From an uncultured Lachnospiraceae bacterium (GTDB taxonomy: Bacteria > Bacillota > Clostridia > Lachnospirales > Lachnospiraceae): DNA of 64,000 bases. This document shows positions 43,964-52,169 of the stretch, in pieces. The notes under the pieces were generated by a model. It searched no databases. It had not been told where the DNA came from and worked only from the letters and a program-made list of their open reading frames with translations. How positions within the stretch are numbered: position 1 is the stretch's first letter; each line of letters begins with the position of its first letter. The position numbers were made by a program, and so were the translations under genes. Location: NCBI GenBank assembly GCA_902786365.1, contig CADACD010000003.1, positions 1 through 64,000 on the forward strand, read 5' to 3'.

Positions 43964-44929
43964 ATGTATGATTATAACAATTACAATATAGAAGAGTATC
44001 TAGATGGTGTTAAAACGATAGGTATGTGTGGGCATGTGAGACCTGATGGTGACTGTATCGGTTCATGTATTGGTCTATACACATATTTGAAACGTTATTA
44101 CAATCAGATAGATGTTGATCTGTATCTTGAGCCAATACCTGACAGATTTAAATTTTTAAAATATACGGATGAAATCAAAAATGAGGCTGGTAAAGAAAAA
44201 GTATATGATTTATTTATTGTGCTTGATGCCAGTGATAAAAAAAGACTGGGAGATTTTCAGCTACATTTTGAAAATGCCAAAAAAACATTATGTATTGACC
44301 ATCACATAAGCAACACTTCTTTTGCAGATGATAATATTGTATTTCCTAAGGCAAGTTCAGCGTGTGAAGTATTATATACGATAATTGATGAAAAAAAGAT
44401 AGATTATGATATTGCATGTTCATTGTATCTTGGAATTGTTCATGATTCAGGAGTGTTTAAGTATTCCAATACTTCTGCACTCACCATGAATATTGCAGGC
44501 AGATTAATGGAGAAAGGAATTCCATTTACAGATATCATAGATAATACATTTTATGAGAAAACATATGTACAAAATCAGATTCTTGGGCGGGCACTTCTTG
44601 AGAGTGTCATGTTCTATGATGGAAAATGTGTATTTTCAGTTGTAAAGAAAGAAGAATTTGAATTTTATCACATTACATCAAATGATTTAGATGGAATTGT
44701 TGAACAGTTAAGACTTACAAAAGGAGTTGAATGTGCAATCTTTTTATATGAAACGGCAGAGCTTGAATACAAAGTAAGTTTAAGATCTAAAAATGTTTTA
44801 GATGTAAGTGCAATCGCTACATATTTTGGTGGAGGCGGGCATATTAGGGCTGCCGGATTTAATATGAAAGGCACAATATATGATGTTATCAACAATATCT
44901 CGGAGCGTATAGCACTTCAATTGGGCTAA
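43964..44929 (+). CDS. nrnA: DHH-family phosphoesterase (NrnA-like)
   Basis: 321 residues. ATG 43964 is close behind AAGG; the leader before it is structured. The DHH domain has the metal-binding GHVRPDGDCIGSCIGLYTYL, IVLDASDKKRLG, CIDHHISNTSF (the DHH motif) and GIVHDSGVFKYSNT. The DHHA1 domain ends in YFGGGGHIRAAGF. NrnA enzymes degrade short RNA oligomers, pAp and cyclic-di-AMP breakdown products. The gene lies between rbfA and truB as in many Firmicutes. Confidence 0.93.
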   Translation: MYDYNNYNIEEYLDGVKTIGMCGHVRPDGDCIGSCIGLYTYLKRYYNQIDVDLYLEPIPDRFKFLKYTDEIKNEAGKEKVYDLFIVLDASDKKRLGDFQLHFENAKKTLCIDHHISNTSFADDNIVFPKASSACEVLYTIIDEKKIDYDIACSLYLGIVHDSGVFKYSNTSALTMNIAGRLMEKGIPFTDIIDNTFYEKTYVQNQILGRALLESVMFYDGKCVFSVVKKEEFEFYHITSNDLDGIVEQLRLTKGVECAIFLYETAELEYKVSLRSKNVLDVSAIATYFGGGGHIRAAGFNMKGTIYDVINNISERIALQLG

Positions 44930-44951
44930 AATGTTCTATACGGAGGTTAAG

Positions 44952-45884
44952 ATGAGTACAGACCATAAGGATAAAAAGGATATAGATGGTGTTATCAATG
45001 TCTATAAGGAAAAGGGATATACATCACATGATGTGGTTGCAAAACTGAGAGGTATTCTGAAAATAAAGAAGATTGGTCATACAGGCACGCTTGATCCGGA
45101 TGCGGAGGGTGTGCTTCCGGTATGTATAGGTAATGCTACAAAGCTTTGTGATTTTATCATGGAAAAGAACAAAGAATATATCGCAGAGCTTATTCTTGGA
45201 AAAAAGACAGATACACAGGATGTTTCAGGAAAAATTTTAAACGAATCAGATAATTATATCTGTCTTTCAGAAAAAGAGATGAAGGATTGTATTTTAGGAT
45301 TTATTGGGGAATATGATCAGATACCGCCTATGTATTCCGCTATAAAAGTAAATGGCAAAAAACTGTATGAACTTGCAAGGCAGGGAATTGAAATTGAACG
45401 AAAGGCAAGAAAAGTGAATATTTATTCAATAGAAATCTTGTCTTTTAATCTGCCGGTAGTGAAGATAAAAGTCAAATGTAGCAGAGGAACTTATATAAGG
45501 ACTTTATGTAATGATATAGGTGATAAACTATCAACATATGGCTGTATGGGGGAACTTGTACGGACAAAGTCCGGAAAATTTGCCATCGAAGAAAGTGTAA
45601 AAATTCAGGAAATAGAAAATTATATGGAAAATCATACATTGCAAAAGATTCTCATACCGACTGATGAAATATTAGAGGAATTTGAAAGTCTTGTGGTTGA
45701 TGAAAAATTCACAAAACTGCTTATGAATGGAAATCCATTAGAAAAGAGGATGTTTCGATGTTGTGATATGGTTGAGATTAAAGATGGAAAAATGTTTAAA
45801 ATATATGATGCAAATAATCATTTTAAAGCAGTATATCGTTTTATGAAAAAGGATAATCTGTTTAAAACTGAAAAAATGTTTTAA
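44952..45884 (+). CDS. truB: tRNA pseudouridine(55) synthase
   Basis: 310 residues. ATG 44952 follows GGAGG (44942-44946). The catalytic Asp is in KIGHTGTLDPDAEGVLPVCIG. Further signatures are YIAELILGKKTDTQDVSG, PPMYSAIKVNGKKLYELARQG and CSRGTYIRTLCNDIG. It modifies U55 of the T loop. It runs 22 bases behind nrnA and is followed by ribF. Confidence 0.95.
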   Translation: MSTDHKDKKDIDGVINVYKEKGYTSHDVVAKLRGILKIKKIGHTGTLDPDAEGVLPVCIGNATKLCDFIMEKNKEYIAELILGKKTDTQDVSGKILNESDNYICLSEKEMKDCILGFIGEYDQIPPMYSAIKVNGKKLYELARQGIEIERKARKVNIYSIEILSFNLPVVKIKVKCSRGTYIRTLCNDIGDKLSTYGCMGELVRTKSGKFAIEESVKIQEIENYMENHTLQKILIPTDEILEEFESLVVDEKFTKLLMNGNPLEKRMFRCCDMVEIKDGKMFKIYDANNHFKAVYRFMKKDNLFKTEKMF

Positions 45885-45938
45885 TCGTTGGAACTGAAAA
45901 GTGGTATGATATATGGTTGGAGAGGCACAGGATAAAAT

Positions 45939-46832
45939 ATGAATATTTTTGATGAGACGACAGATTTTAAATTTAAAGATACGGCAGTGACACTTGGAAA
46001 ATTTGATGGTATACATATAGGACATAAGAAACTGATATCAAGAATATTAGAAGCAGGAAAACAGTATGGTTATGAGACAATACTGTTTTCTTTTGATACA
46101 TCAAAAATGACAGGTATAAAGTCGATTACGACAAAAAATGAAAGAAATTTGATATGTGAACAATGTGAAATCGATAATATAATCCACTACCCGGTCAACA
46201 GTGAAACTATGTCGATGGAGCCGGAAGAGTTTATTGAAAATATTCTTGTGGGAAAACTCGATGCCAGACTTGTGGTCACAGGAGATGATTTCAGGTTTGG
46301 AAAAAATCGAAGGGGAGATATAGAGATGCTTAGAAGATATTCGGAAATATACGGATATGAGCTTTCGATAGAAAAGAGTGTTAAAGTGGATAATATAAGG
46401 GCGAGCAGCACTAATATAAAAGAATATCTCAAAAATGGAGATGTTGAAAATGCCAGCAAGATGCTGGGATATCAATATTTTATTATTGGTGAAGTGGAAA
46501 AAGGGCAGCAGATTGGCAGAACAATCAATACCAGAACAGCCAATCTTATTCCTAATGAGAATAAGATTGTACCGGTTAATGGTGTATATAAGACAGCGAT
46601 ATATGTAAATGAAAAAAAATATAAGAGCATCACGAATATAGGATTATGTCCTACAGTTCGAAATAGTGAGGAAATTACAATTGAAACGCATATATTTGAT
46701 TTTGAAGAAAATATATATGGCAGAACAGTGAAAGTTGAGTTTGAAAAATTCATACGGAAAGAAAAAAAATTTAATAATATTGATGAATTAAAAAGTCAGA
46801 TAGCACTTGACATATTGTCAGCTAATTTATAA
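45939..46832 (+). CDS. ribF: Bifunctional riboflavin kinase/FAD synthetase
   Basis: 297 residues. ATG 45939 is used; GAGAGGCAC lies upstream. The nucleotidyltransferase domain has VTLGKFDGIHIGHKKLI (the HxGH-like motif), VTGDDFRFGKNRRGD and RASSTNIKEYLKNGDVENA. The flavokinase domain has GQQIGRTINTRTANLIPNENKIVPVNGVYKT and EITIETHIFDF..NIYGRTVKVEFEKFIRKEKKF. It makes FMN and FAD, and ends the translation-linked gene cluster. Confidence 0.95.
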   Translation: MNIFDETTDFKFKDTAVTLGKFDGIHIGHKKLISRILEAGKQYGYETILFSFDTSKMTGIKSITTKNERNLICEQCEIDNIIHYPVNSETMSMEPEEFIENILVGKLDARLVVTGDDFRFGKNRRGDIEMLRRYSEIYGYELSIEKSVKVDNIRASSTNIKEYLKNGDVENASKMLGYQYFIIGEVEKGQQIGRTINTRTANLIPNENKIVPVNGVYKTAIYVNEKKYKSITNIGLCPTVRNSEEITIETHIFDFEENIYGRTVKVEFEKFIRKEKKFNNIDELKSQIALDILSANL

Positions 46833-46942
46833 AATATAATTACGAGATTTTATGCGAAAGTGAAAGAAAATACTAGTAAAGGAAGGGACGCTGCTTAATT
46901 ATTCTTTCATTCAAAAAAAGCAGTATGTAAAAGGTAATTTCT

Positions 46943-48241
46943 ATGAAGATTAAGGTGGCAATTTTAGAACAGGATCAGAACTACCAGAACAGATTAATGG
47001 TAGCATTAAGAGAAAAATTTCCGGATAAACTGGAGGTTATCAGATGTGCTCCTAATGATGATGTATTAAAGGTGATTGAGGAACAGGAAGTCAAGGTATT
47101 TGCAATAAATCAGATGATTAACGTTAATCTTAATTCTATTCCTGAAGAATGCGCAGTTGTTATTTTTACAGAGATGAAAGATGAAAAAATCGAAGACTAT
47201 ATAACGATATGCAAATATCAGAGAATCTATGATATAGGCGGACAGTTATATAAGGTTGGAAAGAATCATGACAAGCTCATGGCAATCAAGAAAGAGAAAG
47301 AACGAAAAGAACTTGAAGCAAGACTCGAAAGAGAGCGTAAGGAAGAAGAAGAACGCTTGAAGCGGGAAAAAGAAGAGGAGGAAGAAAGAAAGCGCCTTGA
47401 AGCGGAGCGTCTTGAGAAAGAGCGCAGAGAAGAAGAAGCAAGAATCGCACAGCAGAAAGCAAGAGAAGAAGAAGAAAAGCGTATAGAACTGGAAAGAAAG
47501 AGAGCTATTGAAGAGAAAATTAAAGCAAGAAGAAGAAATCCGAAGATATATGCTTTTATTTCAGCACAAAAAGATGAAGGAAGTTCTATAGCAAGTATTG
47601 CATGTACAATAAATGCACAGAATGATGAATATAATATTCTGTATCTTGACTTGATGCAGTTTGGAAAAATGGACAGGTTTTTTACACCTAATGCAACAGA
47701 GCTAAATTATAAAGAGATTCTTGGCAAAGCAATCAAAGGTGAACTCAAAGGTACGGATGTAGAAAAGGCAGTCTTGACAGAGGCAAAAACAGGTATAAAT
47801 TACATATACAACAGTGAATGTGTGTATGAGATTGGTGCACTTGGCAGAGAAGGTTTTGAAAATCTGATGAAGGCAATTGGTGAAATGGAAAAGTATGATA
47901 TTGTTGTACTGAATCTTGAGGAGTCAATGTCAACAATGACATATGCGGCAATAGCACATTCTACAAAAACAATATTTGTTGGAAGTGGGCAACATGATTC
48001 TAACAGTTATCTTCAAAGAAAAATTGATGCAGTAGGAAGCTATGATAAGGCTAATGGAACACAGGCTGTCAATAATGTGAATATCCTGTATAACAGATAT
48101 GACAGGAAGAGTACACAGCTTAATATTGAAAATGTGACTGTCTTGGGAACTATTCAGGTATTGAAGGGAACAGAGGCAAAGGTATTGGAAGCTATGCTTA
48201 AGCAGGATGTTTTAAAAAATATTATTAAATTTCCTGAATAA
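46943..48241 (+). CDS. TadZ/CpaE-like protein with a long charged helix
   Basis: 432 residues in three parts. Residues 1-112 are an atypical receiver-like domain (VAILEQDQNYQNRLMVAL). Residues 113-200 are almost pure Glu/Arg/Lys with few hydrophobic residues, predicted as a single alpha helix or coiled coil. Residues 200-432 resemble a ParA/MinD-type P-loop ATPase, but the Walker A is AFISAQKDEGSSIASIACT. This keeps the fold but lacks the conserved lysine, so ATP hydrolysis is doubtful. A receiver-like plus ATPase-like arrangement is known for TadZ of Eubacterium rectale. No Tad pilin or secretion ATPase genes are next to it. It precedes the FHA protein gene by 49 bases. Confidence 0.75.
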   Translation: MKIKVAILEQDQNYQNRLMVALREKFPDKLEVIRCAPNDDVLKVIEEQEVKVFAINQMINVNLNSIPEECAVVIFTEMKDEKIEDYITICKYQRIYDIGGQLYKVGKNHDKLMAIKKEKERKELEARLERERKEEEERLKREKEEEEERKRLEAERLEKERREEEARIAQQKAREEEEKRIELERKRAIEEKIKARRRNPKIYAFISAQKDEGSSIASIACTINAQNDEYNILYLDLMQFGKMDRFFTPNATELNYKEILGKAIKGELKGTDVEKAVLTEAKTGINYIYNSECVYEIGALGREGFENLMKAIGEMEKYDIVVLNLEESMSTMTYAAIAHSTKTIFVGSGQHDSNSYLQRKIDAVGSYDKANGTQAVNNVNILYNRYDRKSTQLNIENVTVLGTIQVLKGTEAKVLEAMLKQDVLKNIIKFPE

Positions 48242-48290
48242 AAGCACAATAATATTGCATTAATTGATAATGAATGATTGGAGGAACATC

Positions 48291-49613
48291 ATGGTTAATA
48301 TTAGTAAAAGAAATGATGGGGAAAAGCGTTTTGCAGAGTATTTTCTTCAGAGTGATGATAGAATTGACAGTTTGACACTAGGTATGTTAGTAAACAACAA
48401 TATTGAAGGCATCAATCCGGTGACTCCTGTTAAGATTGGAAGTGACAGAGTATTTAAGTATGATATTACAAATCTGGTCACTTTAAAAGAATATTTTGGT
48501 GAATCTGTAAAGAAAGAAAAATTATTAAAAGCATTTTATGGGATTTCAGTTTCAATGAAACTTGCTACAGATTATATGATTAACTGGACTTCGTTTGTGC
48601 TTGATGAAGATAATATTTATGTTGACAAAGATGCAGAGAAGACAAGAATCATATGTTTACCACTGCTTCAAGTCATTAATGATGGTAATACATGTAATTT
48701 CTTTAAAAATGTGTTGTTCACAGTGCAGTTAGATGAAGAAGAAAACAATGATTATGTTGGAAAGTTACTTACTATTTTGAATCCGAAGACCTATACAATT
48801 GATAAGTTTATATGTGAACTTGAAGATATGATGGGAATTGAACACAGAGTATTTGAAACATATAACGAGGAAGAAGAGGATGAGGAAGTTTTAGAAGAGA
48901 CTGCAAAAGAATCTAAGGCTGATGAAAAAGCAGAAGAAGATAAGACAGAAGCTGCAAAAGTACAAGAAAAGGCAGAAGAAGTTAAGACAGAAGCTGCAAA
49001 AGTAGAAGAAAAGGCAGAAGAGGTTAAGACAGAGGCTGCAAAAGTAGAAGAAAAAGCAGAAGAAGTTAAGACAGAGGCTGCAAAAGTAGAAGAAAAAGCA
49101 GAAGAGGTTAAGACTGAAACTGCAAAAGTAGAAGAAAAAGCAGAAGAGGTTAAGACTGAAACTGCAAAAGTAGAAGAAAAAGCAGAAGAAGTTAAGACTG
49201 AAACAGTAAATAAATTTGAAATGAAATTTAAAGATGATGCAACTGATGACCAGGCAACAAAGGCAGACAATAACAGTGAAACTACAGGTAAGCCGGAACA
49301 GGAGGCAGATAAAAACTTTCCCTTTCTCTATAGCCAAAAAAGGGATGAGAAAGTTTTTATCAAAAAAGAAAGATTTGTAATAGGTTCTGATAAAGAAAGT
49401 TCAGATTATTGTATTAAGGGAAATCCTAAGGTTGAACCAAATCATGCATTTATTATCAAAAAGGAAAATGAGTATTATTTATCTGATAATGATACAAGAG
49501 AAGGTACGGTTTTAGATCACCTTTCGTTATTCCCAGAGGATGATGAGCTTTTGCGTAATGGAATGCAGATTGAGATAGCAGGTGAAATATTAGAATTCAG
49601 GGTGCATGATTAG
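48291..49613 (+). CDS. FHA-domain protein with DUF6382-like N-terminus and 14-residue repeats
   Basis: 440 residues. ATG 48291 follows GGAGG (48280-48284). Residues 1-185 are a globular domain (RFAEYFLQSDDRIDSLTLGMLVNN, LKAFYGISVSMKLATDYMINW) that I associate with DUF6382. Residues 212-306 hold seven copies of a 14-residue Lys/Glu/Ala repeat (KAEEVKTEAAKVEE). Residues 345-440 form a forkhead-associated domain with FVIGSDKESSDYCIKGNPKVEPNHAFIIKK and YYLSDNDTREGTVLD. FHA domains bind phosphothreonine, so partner control by a Ser/Thr kinase is likely. It probably works with the TadZ-like protein before it. Confidence 0.8.
   Translation: MVNISKRNDGEKRFAEYFLQSDDRIDSLTLGMLVNNNIEGINPVTPVKIGSDRVFKYDITNLVTLKEYFGESVKKEKLLKAFYGISVSMKLATDYMINWTSFVLDEDNIYVDKDAEKTRIICLPLLQVINDGNTCNFFKNVLFTVQLDEEENNDYVGKLLTILNPKTYTIDKFICELEDMMGIEHRVFETYNEEEEDEEVLEETAKESKADEKAEEDKTEAAKVQEKAEEVKTEAAKVEEKAEEVKTEAAKVEEKAEEVKTEAAKVEEKAEEVKTETAKVEEKAEEVKTETAKVEEKAEEVKTETVNKFEMKFKDDATDDQATKADNNSETTGKPEQEADKNFPFLYSQKRDEKVFIKKERFVIGSDKESSDYCIKGNPKVEPNHAFIIKKENEYYLSDNDTREGTVLDHLSLFPEDDELLRNGMQIEIAGEILEFRVHD
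48926..49207 (+). repeat. 42-bp in-frame tandem repeat
   Basis: About seven units of 42 bases, several nearly identical (core AAAGTAGAAGAAAAAGCAGA). They encode the 14-residue repeat of the FHA protein. The units near the end share a Thr (ACT/ACA) variant, suggesting recent duplication of those units. Confidence 0.85.
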
Positions 49614-49657
49614 GCATTGCATTAATGATAAAATAAAGAAATGTGGAAGTGTGTGAT

Positions 49658-49801
49658 ATGTCATATAATATAATTTTAGATAGTGCAGTTAATACAGGTG
49701 ATGGAGGGGGAATGACAAAATATATTATAATAGGTTGTGTGTGTGTGGTCGCCATTATTATAATTGCAGTATTGGGGATTATGTCAAAAAATGATAAGTA
49801 A
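49658..49801 (+). CDS. 47-residue membrane protein
   Basis: ATG 49658 follows GGAAG. The product has an N-terminal polar part (residues 1-18), one membrane segment (about 20-41, MTKYIIIGCVCVVAIIIIAVLGIM) and a short basic tail. It lies 44 bases behind the FHA gene and just before a terminator, so it likely shares its transcript. Similar tiny membrane proteins occur in secretion or pilus modules. Nothing more can be claimed. Confidence 0.6.
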   Translation: MSYNIILDSAVNTGDGGGMTKYIIIGCVCVVAIIIIAVLGIMSKNDK

Positions 49802-49818
49802 AATGTAAATTTAGAAGT

Positions 49819-49866
49819 AAGCTGTTTGTATTCAGATGAATAAAGAATACAGACAGCTTTTTTTAA
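49819..49866 (+). terminator. Rho-independent terminator
   Basis: AAGCTGT and TATTC on the left (49819-49833) pair with GAATA and ACAGCTT on the right (49845-49859), with an internal mismatch. A T-run follows. It ends the TadZ-like/FHA operon. Confidence 0.75.
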
Positions 49867-49892
49867 ATGTGGTCTTTTTTTCATTCTTGTAT

Positions 49893-49922
49893 GAAACGTA
49901 TGACCTTTTGACCCTGGTATCA
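49893..49922 (+). repeat. Dispersed 30-bp intergenic element, copy C
   Basis: It begins GAAACGTATGACCTTTTGAC and ends CCTGGTATCA. This copy sits 27 bases behind the terminator at 49819-49866, upstream of the NlpC/P60 gene. Confidence 0.75.
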
Positions 49923-50109
49923 ACATATTTAATAAAAAAATATGATATTACTTTGAAATTTTATATAAAATGCAACTTGTTTATTTTTATAATATGGAGT
50001 ATGGTAGTAGCAAAAGGTAAAAATTGGGTTGACAAGAATAAATAGTATGATTATAATATGGTTGTAATAAATTTAACAATTTTGTAACAATTGATTGGAA
50101 GGTACACTT

Positions 50110-51405
50110 ATGAAAAATAGTATTAATAAAGTTTATACAAAATATATTGCGTTAGGTACAGCAGGAATTCTTCTTATTGCCGGTTTGGCTTCCGGTGGAG
50201 AATCGAAAAAAGAAAACCATCAAAATTATAGCAATACAGATGTTGTGAGTAATGTGACAATGCCAAGTGCAGGGATTGCGGTTCTGTTTGACGGAAGCAG
50301 TCACAGTGGTACCAAAATGGTGGAGAGGTCTGATGAATTTTCAGCAGGAATTAATAATGTATTAAAAGAATATTATATTGAAAGTGATGTTGACAGTCTT
50401 ACAATAGAAAATATTGAAAAAATAATGAAGTATCTGCCGGAGCAGACAAAGGAAGAAAAACTAGTAGATGCGGCTGTTGATAAAGAAAAATCCGAAACTG
50501 CCAATGATGAAAATATTTCTTCAGATAAAGAGCAGGAAGAAAATCAGACTGAAGAGATTACATCAGTTGTGGATGGGTATACTAATCTTGGTGTGGCTAA
50601 TGTAACAAATTACCTTAATGTAAGAGAGACTCCGGATACAGAGGGAGAATTGCTTGGAAAGCTGCCAATGAATGCAGGCTGTGAAATTCTTGAGACATTA
50701 GACGGATGGTATAAGATAAGCTCAGGAAGCGTAGAAGGCTATGTAAGTTCGGAATTTCTGCTGACAGGCAAGGAAGCAAATGAGAGAGCATTGCAGGAAA
50801 TTGCAAAAGTAGCGCATGTTGATGCTGATATGCTGATGGTTCGTGAAGAAATGAATACTGAATGTAAGATTTTGACATGTGTAGCAGAGGACGAAGAATT
50901 AGAAGTTGTAGAAGAATTAGACGGATGGGTAAAAGTGAATATAGATGATGTTACAGGATATGTATGTGCGGATTATGTGACGATATATCAGACACTGCCA
51001 AAGGGAGTAACATTGAAAGAACTTTCTTATGGGGAAGGTATATCAAATACAGCCGTTGATTTGATTGAATATGCAAAGCAGTTCCTTGGTAATCCTTATG
51101 TGTATGGAGGTACCAGCCTTACAAATGGAACTGACTGTTCAGGATTTACAATGAGAGTATTTGAGCATTTTGGTTATAGTCTCAGCAGAACATCTAGAGA
51201 ACAGGCATATAATGGAACAAGAGTTTCACTTTCAGAGATACAGCCGGGAGATTTATTGTTCTATAGCCATGGTGGAACAATCGGACACGTGGCTATCTAT
51301 ATAGGTGATGGACAGATTATTCATGCAAGCACAGAGAGAACCGGAATTATTATAGGAAATGCGTTCTATACAACACCTACATGTGCAACGCGAATCATAA
51401 ATTAG
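50110..51405 (+). CDS. Secreted or anchored SH3-NlpC/P60 peptidoglycan hydrolase
   Basis: 431 residues. ATG 50110 follows GGAAGG (50097-50102). An N-terminal signal or anchor segment lies at about 12-29. Two bacterial SH3 domains follow (about 160-222, YLNVRETPDTEGELLGKL, and about 235-300, MLMVREEMNTECKILTCV). The C-terminal NlpC/P60 domain has the catalytic Cys in TDCSGFTMRVF and His in GTIGHVAIYIGDG, with the third polar residue in IIHAS. It should cleave gamma-D-glutamyl bonds in cell-wall peptides. The linker (about 95-155) is acidic. It ends just before the rpsO promoter. Confidence 0.92.
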   Translation: MKNSINKVYTKYIALGTAGILLIAGLASGGESKKENHQNYSNTDVVSNVTMPSAGIAVLFDGSSHSGTKMVERSDEFSAGINNVLKEYYIESDVDSLTIENIEKIMKYLPEQTKEEKLVDAAVDKEKSETANDENISSDKEQEENQTEEITSVVDGYTNLGVANVTNYLNVRETPDTEGELLGKLPMNAGCEILETLDGWYKISSGSVEGYVSSEFLLTGKEANERALQEIAKVAHVDADMLMVREEMNTECKILTCVAEDEELEVVEELDGWVKVNIDDVTGYVCADYVTIYQTLPKGVTLKELSYGEGISNTAVDLIEYAKQFLGNPYVYGGTSLTNGTDCSGFTMRVFEHFGYSLSRTSREQAYNGTRVSLSEIQPGDLLFYSHGGTIGHVAIYIGDGQIIHASTERTGIIIGNAFYTTPTCATRIIN

Positions 51406-51408
51406 TGG

Positions 51409-51437
51409 TAGACAGAATACATGAAATATGCTACAAT
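51409..51437 (+). promoter_or_regulatory. Sigma-A-type promoter of rpsO
   Basis: TAGACA (51409-51414) and TACAAT (51432-51437) are 17 bases apart. It begins 4 bases behind the NlpC/P60 stop and gives a leader of about 92 bases. Confidence 0.7.
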
Positions 51438-51443
51438 AGGTAA

Positions 51444-51535
51444 GGTTTATACCATAACTTAAGCGTACTCTTGGTTATAGGAAACTCCGACCTGTTACTA
51501 AGCGTATAGCGATTAAAATATTAGGAGGAATTATC
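51444..51535 (+). promoter_or_regulatory. Probable S15 autoregulatory leader
   Basis: The long untranslated leader contains TAAGCGTA twice (about 51460 and 51499), and AGGAGG lies next to the start codon. S15 regulates its own leader in several bacteria, with differing RNA folds. I recognise the arrangement, not a specific S15-leader class. Confidence 0.45.
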
Positions 51536-51802
51536 ATGATTTCAAAGGAAAAGAAGACAGAGATTATCGAAAAGTATGGCAGACAGCCTGGAGATACAGG
51601 TTCGCCTGAGGTACAGATTGCTATTCTTACAGAAAGAATCAGAGAACTGACAGAGCATCTTAAGGTGCACCAGAAGGATCATCATTCAAGAAGAGGACTT
51701 TTAAAGCTTGTTGGTAAGAGAAGAGGACTTCTTGCATATTTAAATAAAACTGATCTTGAAGGATACCGTAAGTTAATTGAGCAGTTAGGTATAAGAAAGT
51801 AA
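51536..51802 (+). CDS. rpsO: Ribosomal protein S15 (uS15)
   Basis: 88 residues, the family length. Motifs are [52 protein letters not shown] and [11 protein letters not shown]. It binds 16S rRNA early in 30S assembly. A terminator follows directly, and pnp lies next, the usual rpsO-pnp order. Confidence 0.97.
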   Translation: MISKEKKTEIIEKYGRQPGDTGSPEVQIAILTERIRELTEHLKVHQKDHHSRRGLLKLVGKRRGLLAYLNKTDLEGYRKLIEQLGIRK

Positions 51803-52169
51803 TATTACGATTAATTAATCATGTAATTTCGGGGTGGCAGGAGCCACCCTATTTTTGAGATTATGTTTCTGAAATTGTAACCGGATAACCAATATGCAGT
51901 GCAGATTATAAAACATATATCCTATAAAGATATATTTTTGAAATCATCAAATTGCCGAGGTCACTGAAAAGATTATAACAGAGGATATAGTTTTTTCAGT
52001 GCTTTCGGCCAAATTCATAATATATCCTAAATGCATATTGTTATTTTTAATATGCTTGAGAACCTAAATGGTATCAATGAAATGGAAAAGATAAAAGTTT
52101 GAGCTATAATCTGCAGAGCAAAGAGAACAAAATGAAAGGAAGCAAATTGGAATTTGCAAAGGTAGAGAG
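51803..52169. other. Structured intergenic region before pnp
   Basis: Apart from the rpsO terminator this 367-base stretch holds three further inverted repeats. A large one pairs GCCGA plus CACTGAAAA (51954-51970) with TTTTCAGTG plus TCGGC (51993-52009). A second is GCATATT with AATATGC (52033-52055), and a third is ATATATC with GATATAT (near 51915-51935). These suggest a folded pnp leader. No promoter was clear, and no gene is supported. Confidence 0.55.
51832..51857 (+). terminator. Rho-independent terminator behind rpsO
   Basis: GGGTGGC (51832-51838), loop AGGA, GCCACCC (51843-51849) and TATTTTTG. Confidence 0.9.

Noticed and set aside
48926..49207. Possible CRISPR-like array
   Set aside because: In-frame protein repeat, no spacers.
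48791..49337. Two minus-strand open frames over the FHA repeats
   Set aside because: Ser/Thr/Ala-rich and Phe/Cys-rich repeat shadows of the Lys/Glu repeat in the real gene.
49836..50045. Plus-strand 69-residue frame
   Set aside because: It covers a terminator and a copy of the dispersed element, so it is unlikely to be a gene despite some hydrophobic residues.
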